A stretch of DNA of 46,284 bases from Candidatus Nitrosocosmicus sp. (GTDB lineage Archaea > Thermoproteota > Nitrososphaeria > Nitrososphaerales > Nitrososphaeraceae). Shown here piece after piece: positions 1 through 7,683 of this stretch (within the stretch, counting starts at the first letter, position 1; every line of letters starts with the position of its first letter). The notes beneath the pieces were generated by a model. It was not told the origin of the DNA and did no database searches. It saw only the letters and a program-made list of their open reading frames with translations. The DNA is taken from assembly GCA_031177355.1 (NCBI GenBank), contig JAPSGR010000013.1, positions 1 through 46,284 on the forward strand, given 5' to 3'. The position numbers and the translations under genes were made by a program.

Positions 1-99
1 CTTCAAATGAGACCATTGATTCAACTGCTTCAAATGAGACCATTGATTCAACTGCTTCAAATGAGACCATTGATTCAACTGCTTCAAATGAGACCATTG
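1..99 (+). repeat. 27-bp in-frame tandem repeat (3 full copies plus 18 bases)
   Basis: Units at 1-27, 28-54 and 55-81 are identical, and 82-99 is a fourth partial copy. Each encodes SNETIDSTA in the frame of the CDS ending at 266. The repeat runs off the left edge, so total copy number is unknown. Perfect DNA identity implies recent expansion or strand-slippage homogenisation. Confidence 0.95.
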
Positions 100-266
100 C
101 ACCTACCCCACAAGGTATTCAGCAACAAGACAATTTGAGTGCAAATACTACTCCTCCCACGGAACCTCAGTCAACTCCTGAGCCAAGCCCACCAAGCCAA
201 TCTTCACCTACAGCATTTCTTGATCCTATCATTAATCCATTCAAGGAATTGTTTGGAATAAAATAA
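1..266 (+). CDS. C-terminal end of a repeat-containing, Ser/Thr/Pro-rich protein (partial)
   Basis: The reading frame starting at base 3 is open from the window edge to TAA at 264-266. It begins with the nine-residue repeat SNETIDSTA, continues with a Thr/Pro/Gln/Ser-rich low-complexity linker, and ends in a short more hydrophobic tail (FLDPIINPFKELFGIK). The start and any catalytic domain lie outside the window. Low-complexity Thr/Ser/Pro tails of this kind are common in exported or cell-surface archaeal proteins, but no membrane segment is visible in this piece, so localisation is a guess. The next gene starts 21 bases downstream on the same strand. Product not recognised. Confidence 0.75.
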   Translation, partial: SNETIDSTASNETIDSTASNETIDSTASNETIAPTPQGIQQQDNLSANTTPPTEPQSTPEPSPPSQSSPTAFLDPIINPFKELFGIK

Positions 267-287
267 TCAAATAATATTGATAGTGAA

Positions 288-638
288 ATGACAAACATGC
301 TAGAAAATAAAAGTGAGATCACTTTTGAAGACTTTAGCCGAGTAGACCTCAAAGTTGGCAGAGTAGTAAGTGCAGAAAATCTGAAGGGATATAAAAAAAT
401 CCTGAAAATCACCGTGGATATGGGAAATGAAAAACGCGAAATCCTGTCTGGTTTGGCAAAACATTATTTGCCAGAAGAAATTATAGACAAATTCGTTATT
501 GTATGTACCAACCTCGCTCCTCGCAAATTTGGAGAACAGACTTCAAACGGGATGTTGTTAGCAGCTACAAACGAAGAAGGCAAGCCAATTTTACTAACAG
601 TAACTGAAGATGTTAAACCGGGTTCTCAAATATCATGA
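288..638 (+). CDS. tRNA-binding (EMAP/Trbp111-like) domain protein
   Basis: A 116-residue protein consisting of one tRNA-binding OB-fold of the type found in CsaA, Trbp111 and the C-terminus of bacterial methionyl-tRNA synthetase. Visible landmarks are FEDFSRVDLKVGRVVSAE near residues 13-31, the central strand ILSGLAKHY, and the signature IVCTNLAPRKFGEQTSNGML near 71-90. Family members bind tRNA structurally, or act as a detached synthetase subunit. ATG 288 could be replaced by ATG 297 (MLENKSE). It follows the preceding gene by 21 bases and may be co-transcribed with it. Domain assignment is firm; the physiological partner is unknown. Confidence 0.85.
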   Translation: MTNMLENKSEITFEDFSRVDLKVGRVVSAENLKGYKKILKITVDMGNEKREILSGLAKHYLPEEIIDKFVIVCTNLAPRKFGEQTSNGMLLAATNEEGKPILLTVTEDVKPGSQIS

Positions 639-820
639 AGTGTTATTTCAAGGATAAAATCCGAACATGAGGTTTAGATATATCAAAATTTACTACTCAA
701 ATTTGTTTCTACTAGATCACAGTTCTGAATTGATCTTTTCTCCACTACACAATATATTCTCATTTTAAAAAGATTTTAAATTAGATTTCCATCGATTAAG
801 TAGAGAAGGCAAGATCCGAA

Positions 821-1144
821 TTGGATAACTTCCACATAGCAGACGAAGATGAAATAGATCAAGCTAATACTCTGCCGAAGAAACATTTTTTTCTTCCCTC
901 TTGTAATTTTATTTGGGAAATAAAGAGCAAAAAAGACAATAGATCTTATTTTATTGACTCGAGAAGAGAATATTGTACTTGCAAGGGGTATTATTATAAC
1001 TTTAATGACAACCAAGGATGTTATCATTTAGATAAGATATCAAAATCCATACCAGAATTAAGGTACAAGATTTACGTGTACCACGACGATTATTTTAAAG
1101 AGTTATTAAAAAGTATAATCATTGGGACGTTTAGAGATGGTTAA
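821..1144 (+). CDS. Small SWIM zinc-finger protein
   Basis: A 107-residue protein with a SWIM-type motif CxCx(n)CxH: Cys52, Cys54, Cys67 and His69 (YCTCKGYY...GCYHLDKI). SWIM fingers mediate DNA or protein binding in SWI2/SNF2 ATPases, MuDR transposases and archaeal stand-alone proteins, some of which pair with Rad51-like recombinases. The N-terminal part (FLPSCNFIWEIKSKKDNRSYFID) resembles the beta-strand region that precedes the finger in such proteins. The start used is TTG 821; no ATG lies nearby in frame. It stands alone between a 180-base gap and purD, and nothing in the context points to a specific role. Confidence 0.7.
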   Translation: MDNFHIADEDEIDQANTLPKKHFFLPSCNFIWEIKSKKDNRSYFIDSRREYCTCKGYYYNFNDNQGCYHLDKISKSIPELRYKIYVYHDDYFKELLKSIIIGTFRDG

Positions 1145-1184
1145 GTAATTTCAAATATATAGCAGTTAATAAAAATGAACGAAT

Positions 1185-2471
1185 ATGCACGGGTATGGGA
1201 ATGTATTAATGGTAGGATCCGGGGGTCGGGAACACGCACTCGGCTGGAAAATTTCACAAAACGAGCACGTCAATAAAATCATTTTTGCAAATGGTAATGG
1301 AGGGACCTATGAAAATATTCCTATACCTCCCACTGATATACAAAGGTTAGCAGAATACGCTAAAAATAACAACTGTTTTACGGTAGTGGGACCAGAATTA
1401 CCACTTTCAATGGGTATAGTCGATGTCTTCGAGTCCTTTGAACTACCGATTTTTGGTCCCACTCGAAGTGCAGCCAGATTAGAATCAAGCAAAGAATATT
1501 CCAAGAATTTTATGACCAAGTATTCTATACCTACGAGCGAATTTAAAGTGTTTACAGACTTTAGCAAAGCTGTAGAATACCTAGAAAGGATTGATTACCA
1601 AGTAGTGGTCAAGGCAGATGGACTAGCAGCAGGCAAGGGAGTATTTGTGAGCAACAGCAAAACAGAAGCTATCGACTCAATTGATTTGCTGCTCAATAAG
1701 AAAATTTTTGGGGACTCCTGTAATAAGATAATAATCGAAAAAAAAATAGTAGGAGAAGAGCTATCAATGATGGCAATCTGTGATGGTAACACATTTGTGA
1801 TGCTAGATTCGTGTAGAGATTACAAAAGAGCTTTTGACAACGATCGTGGCCCTAACACAGGGGGAATGGGCAGTTACTCCCCTGTTTCTGAAATTAGCGG
1901 TAATGAAATAGAGTATATTTCAGAAAAAATATTTCAACCTGTAATAGAAGGAATGAAAATGGAAGGTACTCCGTTTAGTGGCTTCCTTTATGCTGGTTTG
2001 ATGATAGAAAAACATACAGGAAAGCCATTTGTATTAGAATTCAACACCAGAATGGGAGATCCCGAATGTCAGCCTCTGATGATGAGAATGCAATCTGATT
2101 TATATCAATACATTCTTGCTGCTGAACAACAGGCATTAGATTCAGTGAAGCCTATAGAATGGAAAGACAAGTTCTCCGTCTGTGTTATTATGGCATCGAA
2201 AGGATACCCAGATAAATTTGAAACAGGCTATGCTATCCGAGGGATCAGTAAGAATTATGATCCGGACCTTATGGTCTTTCACTCTGGAACAAAATTAAAT
2301 AAAGTTAATGATCTTGTTACAGCGGGAGGGCGAGTATTGGGTGTAACTTCGATGGGAAACACGATGGATGAAGCTATTGAAAAAGCTTATCAGCAGGTCT
2401 ACAAAATAAGTTGGGGAGAAGACCAACAACAATTTAGAAAAGATATCGGAAAAAAAGCTATTGGAACGTAA
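1185..2471 (+). CDS. purD: Phosphoribosylamine-glycine ligase (GAR synthetase)
   Basis: PurD catalyses the ATP-dependent joining of glycine to 5-phosphoribosylamine, the second step of purine synthesis. The 428-residue protein has the usual architecture: N-terminal domain beginning VLMVGSGGREHALGWK (residues 8-23), ATP-grasp core with KADGLAAGKGV, and the metal/substrate motif VLEFNTRMGDPECQ near residues 283-297. It ends in the standard C-terminal hybrid domain (AGGRVLGVT). Length is normal and no key motif is missing. ATG 1185 is used; an earlier ATG at 1175 is out of frame. No other purine gene is adjacent; the next gene is convergent, 12 bases from the stop. Confidence 0.97.
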   Translation: MHGYGNVLMVGSGGREHALGWKISQNEHVNKIIFANGNGGTYENIPIPPTDIQRLAEYAKNNNCFTVVGPELPLSMGIVDVFESFELPIFGPTRSAARLESSKEYSKNFMTKYSIPTSEFKVFTDFSKAVEYLERIDYQVVVKADGLAAGKGVFVSNSKTEAIDSIDLLLNKKIFGDSCNKIIIEKKIVGEELSMMAICDGNTFVMLDSCRDYKRAFDNDRGPNTGGMGSYSPVSEISGNEIEYISEKIFQPVIEGMKMEGTPFSGFLYAGLMIEKHTGKPFVLEFNTRMGDPECQPLMMRMQSDLYQYILAAEQQALDSVKPIEWKDKFSVCVIMASKGYPDKFETGYAIRGISKNYDPDLMVFHSGTKLNKVNDLVTAGGRVLGVTSMGNTMDEAIEKAYQQVYKISWGEDQQQFRKDIGKKAIGT

Positions 2472-2483
2472 TGAAATTTAAGA

Positions 2484-3050
2484 TCAAAAATATTTCACCC
2501 CTTTTTCTGTGATCAGAATATCTAGCTTGACATCATGTTCGAAAGCAGAGATCTCTTCTGGATGGACCTGGAAACTATATCCCAATCCCGCTATTACTGG
2601 TCTATACTCTGTCATTAAATTAATGAATCTATCATAATAACCTTTTCCATATCCGATTCTATTACCAGCAGAATCAAAAACAACTCCAGGTATTACAATC
2701 ATGTCTAACTGATTGTTTGTCTCTGAAGTTGTAGGTGTTGGTTCCATAATATTGTATTTGCCGATTTTCAATCCTAATGTTGGATTGTATCGATAAAATA
2801 ATATTTTTTGTTCCACCACAGCCGGTAGGCATACAGTTTTGGCAAGCAAGAGAGAGCTTTCAAGAATTCTAAAGGTCTGTACTTCATTCAAAATGGGATA
2901 ATATAATCCCACCACTTTACTATTCAGAAAGAAATCTGCGGCAAGCAAATAATTTTGGATCGTCCAACTTTTTATAAAAGAATCAAAAGAGGATAAATCC
3001 TTCCTGATTTGAAGATAGTGGTTTCTAAGACTTTGTTTATCAGTGACCAA
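2484..3050 (-). CDS. 5-formyltetrahydrofolate cyclo-ligase family protein
   Basis: A 188-residue MTHFS/YgfA-family protein, which converts 5-formyl-tetrahydrofolate to 5,10-methenyl-tetrahydrofolate with ATP hydrolysis. Hallmarks are the N-terminal KQSLRNHYLQIRKDLS segment, VVGLYYPILNEVQT, and the signature IGYGKGYYDRFI near residues 131-142, followed by the GLGYSFQ strand. The start is TTG 3050. It lies 12 bases downstream of folD on the same strand, so the two form an obvious C1-folate unit: FolD makes the methenyl and formyl forms, while MTHFS rescues 5-formyl-folate. Family certain; substrate specificity inferred. Confidence 0.93.
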   Translation of the reverse strand: MVTDKQSLRNHYLQIRKDLSSFDSFIKSWTIQNYLLAADFFLNSKVVGLYYPILNEVQTFRILESSLLLAKTVCLPAVVEQKILFYRYNPTLGLKIGKYNIMEPTPTTSETNNQLDMIVIPGVVFDSAGNRIGYGKGYYDRFINLMTEYRPVIAGLGYSFQVHPEEISAFEHDVKLDILITEKGVKYF

Positions 3051-3062
3051 TTTTTTCGCTCA

Positions 3063-3914
3063 TCAGTTAGACATCATGCTTGCTTCGACAGTATTCTTCA
3101 ATAGCATGCAGATGGTCATAGGGCCAACACCACCTGGTACTGGAGTAATAAATCCTGCTTTTTCTTTTACATTTTTAAAGTCGACATCGCCACATAATTT
3201 GCCATCTACTCTGTTGGTTCCCACATCAATAATTGTGGAACCTTCCTTTATCATTTCGGATGTTAAAATGAAAGAATCTCTTTTACCTACTCCTGTAATA
3301 ACAATATCAGCATTTTTTGAAAAATCCTCTAAATTCCTAGTATGAGTATGAGCCACACTGACCGTTGCATTTTTTTCAAGTAGCAGCGAAACTAATGGTT
3401 TACCAACAAGATTACTTCGGTTGATTATCAATACATTAGAACCATCTAGATCGATATTATAAAAATGGAACAATTTCATAATACCAAGTGGGGTACAGGG
3501 TATCAGTTTAGCCCTATTATTCAATAACAAACCAGCATTAACAAACGTTAATCCGTCTACATCTTTCTTGGGATCGATTTTATTAATGATTGTGTATTTG
3601 TCTAAATGATTAGGTAATGGTAACTGCAATAATATGCCGTGTACAGATGGATCGGAATTCAAGTTCTCTATTAATCGGAGGAGATCGTTATCAGACACAG
3701 TTTTATCTAATCGATGGTCGAGTGTCTTTATTCCTATTGATTTAGCAGATTTTTGTTTGTTATTTACGTACATCATTGACGGTGGGTCTTCACCAACCAG
3801 AATTGTGGCTAAGCAAGGAATTTTGTCCCTTTTATATAATTCGTCAATTTTGGCTTTTAAATCTTGTTTAACTATTTGTGATACTGTCAGACCATCAATA
3901 ATTTTGGCAGTCAA
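3063..3914 (-). CDS. folD: Bifunctional methylenetetrahydrofolate dehydrogenase / methenyl-THF cyclohydrolase
   Basis: FolD interconverts 5,10-methylene-, 5,10-methenyl- and 10-formyl-tetrahydrofolate using NAD(P). The 283-residue protein has the catalytic Tyr49/Lys53 pair in MMYVNNKQKSAKSIG, the LLQLPLP substrate loop, KKDVDGLTF, PCTPLGIMKL, the Rossmann segment NVLIINRSNLVGKPLVSLLL, and the C-terminal FITPVPGGVGPMT signature near residue 260. All expected motifs are intact and length is normal. The start is TTG 3914. It is first in a two-gene unit with the formyl-THF cyclo-ligase. Confidence 0.97.
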   Translation of the reverse strand: MTAKIIDGLTVSQIVKQDLKAKIDELYKRDKIPCLATILVGEDPPSMMYVNNKQKSAKSIGIKTLDHRLDKTVSDNDLLRLIENLNSDPSVHGILLQLPLPNHLDKYTIINKIDPKKDVDGLTFVNAGLLLNNRAKLIPCTPLGIMKLFHFYNIDLDGSNVLIINRSNLVGKPLVSLLLEKNATVSVAHTHTRNLEDFSKNADIVITGVGKRDSFILTSEMIKEGSTIIDVGTNRVDGKLCGDVDFKNVKEKAGFITPVPGGVGPMTICMLLKNTVEASMMSN

Positions 3915-4034
3915 TATTTAGATTATTAGAATGCAAATATAATTTTAATATTTTCAAATTGAGTCTTAGTAAAGTTCTACCTATCTTTGCTTCAATTGAA
4001 GAATACAAAAAATATTATAATAAAAAGTAACAGA

Positions 4035-4856
4035 TTATTTTACTTTTACTTTTATCTTTGGAGATAAAGAAGGCGATTTTAATTTTGCAATAGCCACTTC
4101 TGCAGCTTTTTTACCTGACAATAACATAGAACCAAAGGTTGGACCCATTCTTGGTAATCCGTATGTTTCAGTTACTGCCATTCCTGCAGCGATTAATCCT
4201 GGGAAGACTTCTCCTGTAGAATGTACCACGCCGTCTTCTCCTCCTTCAACCCACATTGGATTCATTCCTTTCCAATCAACTAGACCTCTTTGCATCAATC
4301 TCTTCACTGCTACAGAATCATGACCTGTTGCATCGATCACTAATTTGCTTTCAAAGGCTACTGGGTCTACACATGTTATGTTTCTTGGTAATGCCGATAC
4401 AGGCATCCAATTGACTACTACACCATTAACCCTTTTGTTCTTCAAGACTAAATCATCAAATTTTGTTAGTTGAAGAAACCTAACTCCAGCATCACAGGCA
4501 GCGGATATCAGCTTTGAGCAAGCATCGGGTCCCCATGCCGCATATAGATTCTCATTTATTTTGCGATATGGAACACCCAATTCGTCCCACACTTTTTGAG
4601 CAGGAGCTCGAACAGTGACAGGATTCATCATATAACCTCCTACCCAATATCCACCACCTAAGTAATTATTTTGTTCTATAATGAGGGTTCTTATACCTTT
4701 TTTTGCGATTTCTCTACCGGCTGAGAGACCTGCAGGGCCTGCGCCTAAAATTATTACATCTGAATCACTATATTCTTGAATAGTTTCAAAAAACATCGAA
4801 GCTATGGAACGTGTAATTTCCTTCTCACTCACATCTGCAAATATTTTTTTTTCCAT
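4035..4856 (-). CDS. thi4: Thiamine thiazole synthase, Cys-type
   Basis: Thi4 builds the adenylated carboxythiazole precursor of thiamine from NAD, glycine and sulfur. The FAD/NAD-type dinucleotide motif VIILGAGPAGLSAG lies near residues 34-47, then IIEQNNYLGGGYWVGGYMMN, DATGHDS and the C-terminal GLPRMGPTFGSMLLSGKKAAE. The residue directly before the conserved VDP (NITCVDP) is Cys162. That is where the yeast suicide enzyme carries its sulfur-donating Cys205 and methanogen catalytic enzymes carry His, so this enzyme may be single-turnover (inference). I use ATG 4856, giving an N-terminus typical of the family; TTG 4877 would add seven residues. No other thiamine gene is nearby and I found no TPP riboswitch upstream. 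Confidence 0.93.
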   Translation of the reverse strand: MEKKIFADVSEKEITRSIASMFFETIQEYSDSDVIILGAGPAGLSAGREIAKKGIRTLIIEQNNYLGGGYWVGGYMMNPVTVRAPAQKVWDELGVPYRKINENLYAAWGPDACSKLISAACDAGVRFLQLTKFDDLVLKNKRVNGVVVNWMPVSALPRNITCVDPVAFESKLVIDATGHDSVAVKRLMQRGLVDWKGMNPMWVEGGEDGVVHSTGEVFPGLIAAGMAVTETYGLPRMGPTFGSMLLSGKKAAEVAIAKLKSPSLSPKIKVKVK

Positions 4857-5070
4857 ATCTGAATTTCGATATCGCAATATTAATACATTCTTGATATAAT
4901 CTCAATATTGGGAAAAACAATATTTATCTCCATTAAGTTTTTTTGAAGACTTTGTAGTAATTGAGAGTTTAAACCAAGTCTTGATTAATTAATTTAAATA
5001 ATGGCATTTTACTTTAGTGTAAGAGTATTTTAGATAAAGGGTCCTTTATAAGGTAAGAAGTAATGCGATG

Positions 5071-5700
5071 CTAATGAGTACTACGATACTTTCGTTTTTT
5101 TACTATCAAATAATAAAGAATTACTCCAGACAAAATTATAACGGTCAAAGCAGATAAAAACGGAAAGTATGTGGACAACATGCCTGATAATGTGTCCCAA
5201 GAGTTTCCTAATAAGTATCCAGAAAATACCAAAGCTATGCTCCAAACTAGAGATCCAAGAAATGTAAAAATAGTAAATTTTCCTAATGGCATTTTCGCGA
5301 TTCCAGCAGGAACGCTTATTAATTCACGAACTCCAGGTGCCATCCTACCCAAGAAAACAGCATATATACCATATCTTTCAAACCATTTTTCTGCTGCCTC
5401 AATTTTACGCTCGCTTACTAATACATATTTTCCAATCTTAATTATAGCTAATCTTCCTATTTTAAGAGAAATAAAATAAATCAAAACTGCGCCAATTGTT
5501 GCTCCGGCTGCTCCACAAACGGCCATCACAAAAGTTTCGAAATAAGTAAAATTAGATTTAAAACTTACAAATCCAGCAAGAGGAAATACAACCTCACTTG
5601 GTATTGGCGGGAAAATTGTTTCTGCGAACGCAGCTATGAAAAGACCGACATAACCATATGACGAGACAAGAGATGTAATAACATTGATAATATCCACCAC
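5071..5700 (-). CDS. DedA-family integral membrane protein
   Basis: A 209-residue hydrophobic protein with the DedA/SNARE-associated (VTT) signature: SSYGYVGLFIAAFAETIFPPIPSE near residues 13-36, AGATIGAVLIYFISLKIGR, and RMAPGVRELISVPAGIAKMP near 118-137. About five membrane or re-entrant segments are evident, with a Lys/Arg-rich cytoplasmic C-terminus. Family members act in membrane homeostasis and in some cases as lipid-carrier flippases; the substrate here is unknown. The start is GTG 5700. It is apparently monocistronic, between thi4 and a divergent microprotein gene. Confidence 0.88.
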   Translation of the reverse strand: MVDIINVITSLVSSYGYVGLFIAAFAETIFPPIPSEVVFPLAGFVSFKSNFTYFETFVMAVCGAAGATIGAVLIYFISLKIGRLAIIKIGKYVLVSERKIEAAEKWFERYGIYAVFLGRMAPGVRELISVPAGIAKMPLGKFTIFTFLGSLVWSIALVFSGYLLGNSWDTLSGMLSTYFPFLSALTVIILSGVILYYLIVKKRKYRSTH

Positions 5701-5803
5701 TATTCAGTTCATTGTGATACATCAAATTTAATTAATTTTTGCTATTTTCGAAATTTTGAAAATAAGATTAATAAGGTATTCAAATAACATACAGGTATTA
5801 AAT

Positions 5804-5914
5804 ATGAAAAGATGCGCACTTTGTTCGGTCGAATTTAATAATGAGTCAACCGTAAGCATTTGTAAGGACTGTATGAAATGTGCAGATTGTTGTGTTGGCC
5901 TTGAGAAACTTTAA
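5804..5914 (+). CDS. Cys-rich zinc-finger microprotein (36 aa)
   Basis: ATG 5804 opens a 36-residue frame ending at TAA 5912-5914 and containing Cys4, Cys7, Cys20, Cys23, Cys26, Cys29 and Cys30, arranged as a CxxC pair followed by a CxxCxxCxxCC run. This is enough to bind one zinc, perhaps two. It lies in the 223-base gap between the divergent DedA gene and the convergent HTH-CBS gene, ending 9 bases before the latter's stop. No function can be assigned. Spacing of the Cys pairs and the clean ATG support it as real; expression is unproven. Confidence 0.55.
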   Translation: MKRCALCSVEFNNESTVSICKDCMKCADCCVGLEKL

Positions 5915-5923
5915 GTCCTAATC

Positions 5924-6487
5924 TTAACTAGATTCTACTATTTTCAAAGTATCTGTTAAAGTGATTATACCAATTACGTTTCCCCTCTCACTCACCAAAA
6001 CACATTTTGCAAATCTTACAAGTGAGACTAGTGCTTTAGCTGGAATGGATTCATCAACTAATGGTGGAGGAGGTTCCATTACAGTACCTATCTTGATTAA
6101 ATGAATATCCTTATCATTATTTTCTATCATTATCTTTGCCAAATCATCCTCTGTTAGAATACCTACCAATCTGCCGCCGTTGAACACAGGCATTTGGCTT
6201 ATACTATGATCCCTCATTTTTAAGATTGCAGCGCTTAACGACTCTTCACTTTGAATTGTAATTAGATTTCTATTACAAATGTTACCTGCCTTAATAGATG
6301 CGTCAGATTCCATGGATAATAGAATTTCAAATATCCGTTTGGCAGTGTCATAGCTTGGTTTACACCTACCTGACTCAATTTGATTTACCATTGACGTACT
6401 TATTCCACATAACATAGCTAACTTTTTTTGGGTTACACCCAATTTTAACCGGGCTTGTTTGATATAATCAAGTCTAGGTAGCACCAT
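5924..6487 (-). CDS. XRE-type HTH regulator with paired CBS domains
   Basis: A 187-residue protein with an N-terminal Cro/C1-type helix-turn-helix (YIKQARLKLGVTQKKLAMLCGISTSMVNQIESGRCKPSY, about residues 8-46) followed by two CBS motifs (about 70-122 and 130-187, with VGILTEDDLAKIM and IGIITLTDTLKIV). CBS pairs commonly bind adenine nucleotides, so this is plausibly an energy- or nucleotide-sensing transcription factor. HTH-CBS proteins are typical of archaea. ATG 6487 fits the domain start. It has no operon partner, so its target is unknown and it may be autoregulated. Confidence 0.9.
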   Translation of the reverse strand: MVLPRLDYIKQARLKLGVTQKKLAMLCGISTSMVNQIESGRCKPSYDTAKRIFEILLSMESDASIKAGNICNRNLITIQSEESLSAAILKMRDHSISQMPVFNGGRLVGILTEDDLAKIMIENNDKDIHLIKIGTVMEPPPPLVDESIPAKALVSLVRFAKCVLVSERGNVIGIITLTDTLKIVESS

Positions 6488-6565
6488 AATATCATATCAT
6501 GTCATCGGTTAATAATTTTAAGGATGTCAAGAGTAGCAGTCATTTTAAGAAGAACGTAAAAAAAA

Positions 6566-6640
6566 TGCGACGGCCGGGATTTGAACCCGGGTTACCAGAT
6601 TGGCAATCTGATGTCCTAGACCAAACTGGACGACCGTCGC
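6566..6640 (-). tRNA. tRNA-Gly (GCC)
   Basis: On the minus strand the sequence folds as a complete cloverleaf: a 7-bp acceptor stem GCGACGG/CCGTCGC, D stem GTCC/GGAC, anticodon stem TCAGA/TCTGG with loop TTGCCAA, a four-base variable loop, and T stem CCGGG/CCCGG with loop TTCAAAT. The anticodon GCC reads GGC and GGU. The discriminator is A (complement of base 6566). CCA is not encoded and there is no intron. Confidence 0.97.
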
Positions 6641-6815
6641 CTTTGTGACTCTTATTTAATAAAGGTTATATTAATTATTTGGTAGAGTATAATTTCCTAA
6701 TAAACATGCAATTCCTATAACATGAGAACAGAAATACGGGTAGAATCTCCAACAAAAATCAAATGAGTCATAATAAATTGTAAATTCTGTCTTTCCTCGT
6801 CTATTTGTTGTTGTT

Positions 6816-7076
6816 CTATAATTCTATCTCGTGAGTCGGTTCTAGAATTTTTTCTGTACCCGTTGGCTTTTTCATTACATTATATTCTTCAAAAAGTGCG
6901 TCTAAAGTGTCCTTTTTTACGAAAAATTCCTTCTCTATGAATTCTGTATCGTGATTATCACTATATTCTCGAATAAGGACTTTGAAAACACCCTTTTTAA
7001 TTTCTCTTACTAAGAAGTCGGCGTTTTCACCTTCATAGTTAAAGTAAGTAACATACTCAGAAATAGGTACTTCCAA
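6816..7076 (-). CDS. Hypothetical protein, 86 aa
   Basis: An 86-residue acidic protein (EVPISEYVTYFNYEGENADFLV...) without a recognisable motif, membrane segment or Cys pair. Alternating charged and hydrophobic residues suggest a small beta/alpha domain. The start is TTG 7076. It stands alone, head-to-head with the unknown gene at 7221 across a 144-base promoter region. No function assigned; retained because codon use looks coding and no better frame overlaps it. Confidence 0.5.
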   Translation of the reverse strand: MEVPISEYVTYFNYEGENADFLVREIKKGVFKVLIREYSDNHDTEFIEKEFFVKKDTLDALFEEYNVMKKPTGTEKILEPTHEIEL

Positions 7077-7220
7077 TTTCCTCCAACTAAAGTCAAAAAT
7101 TAACTAATATTAGTGTATCAAATTCTAAATGAGAAGGTATATAACCTACAATTATCTGCCCTAATTTTAAAGCTAATGTTTTTAGTCAATTCTTAAATAC
7201 CTTTCTAACTCACTAAATTT

Positions 7221-7634
7221 ATGCACAAAAAGTATGTTGGAAGACCTCCTATGGTGCTAATTTCCGGATCGTGTATTGACTTTAAAACTGAAAGAGATAT
7301 TATCATGGAATTAATCGGAGAACTAGAATGGGGCTGTCACTATCAGTCTAAGTTCGAATGCTATTCTGTAGGAAAAACTATGGGATGGGATTTTTTTCAT
7401 ATGTACTTTGAAATTAAACTTATAACTATATTGGCAGAAGTGCATCCAAAAATAGTAAAAGAAGAGGGGAATATTTTAGAACAACAATTTGTGCTTTGGT
7501 TAGAAAAGCAATTCAAGAAAATTAAAAAAGATTATCACCTCAAACTTGTTGAAACACCGTACGAACAATCAAAAGGATTTAGGATCGACCCAGAAGTTTA
7601 TAGAACCGAAGAGAAATTATGGGATCTTCGATAA
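7221..7634 (+). CDS. Hypothetical protein, 137 aa
   Basis: A 137-residue soluble protein (MHKKYVGRPPMVLISGSCIDFKTERDIIM...) with a predicted beta-then-helix pattern and a Lys-rich helix near residues 90-110 (LWLEKQFKKIKKDYHL). I do not recognise a family. ATG 7221 lies about 20 bases after the AT-rich stretch TTCTTAAATACC, which would suit a short-leader transcript. The DHH phosphoesterase gene starts 49 bases after its stop on the same strand, so the two may be co-transcribed. Confidence 0.65.
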   Translation: MHKKYVGRPPMVLISGSCIDFKTERDIIMELIGELEWGCHYQSKFECYSVGKTMGWDFFHMYFEIKLITILAEVHPKIVKEEGNILEQQFVLWLEKQFKKIKKDYHLKLVETPYEQSKGFRIDPEVYRTEEKLWDLR

Positions 7635-7683
7635 ACTTTTTTGAAGTCGTATCTGTATCAATTGATTATTTCGAAAAGTTAAA

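Noticed and set aside
1-99. Direct repeats as a CRISPR array
   Set aside because: The 27-bp units are contiguous with no spacers and translate in frame as a nine-residue protein repeat.
4857-5070. TPP riboswitch upstream of thi4
   Set aside because: I looked for the conserved CTGAGA and ACC-GAT-GGATAATGCCAGC-like elements on the minus strand and found none.
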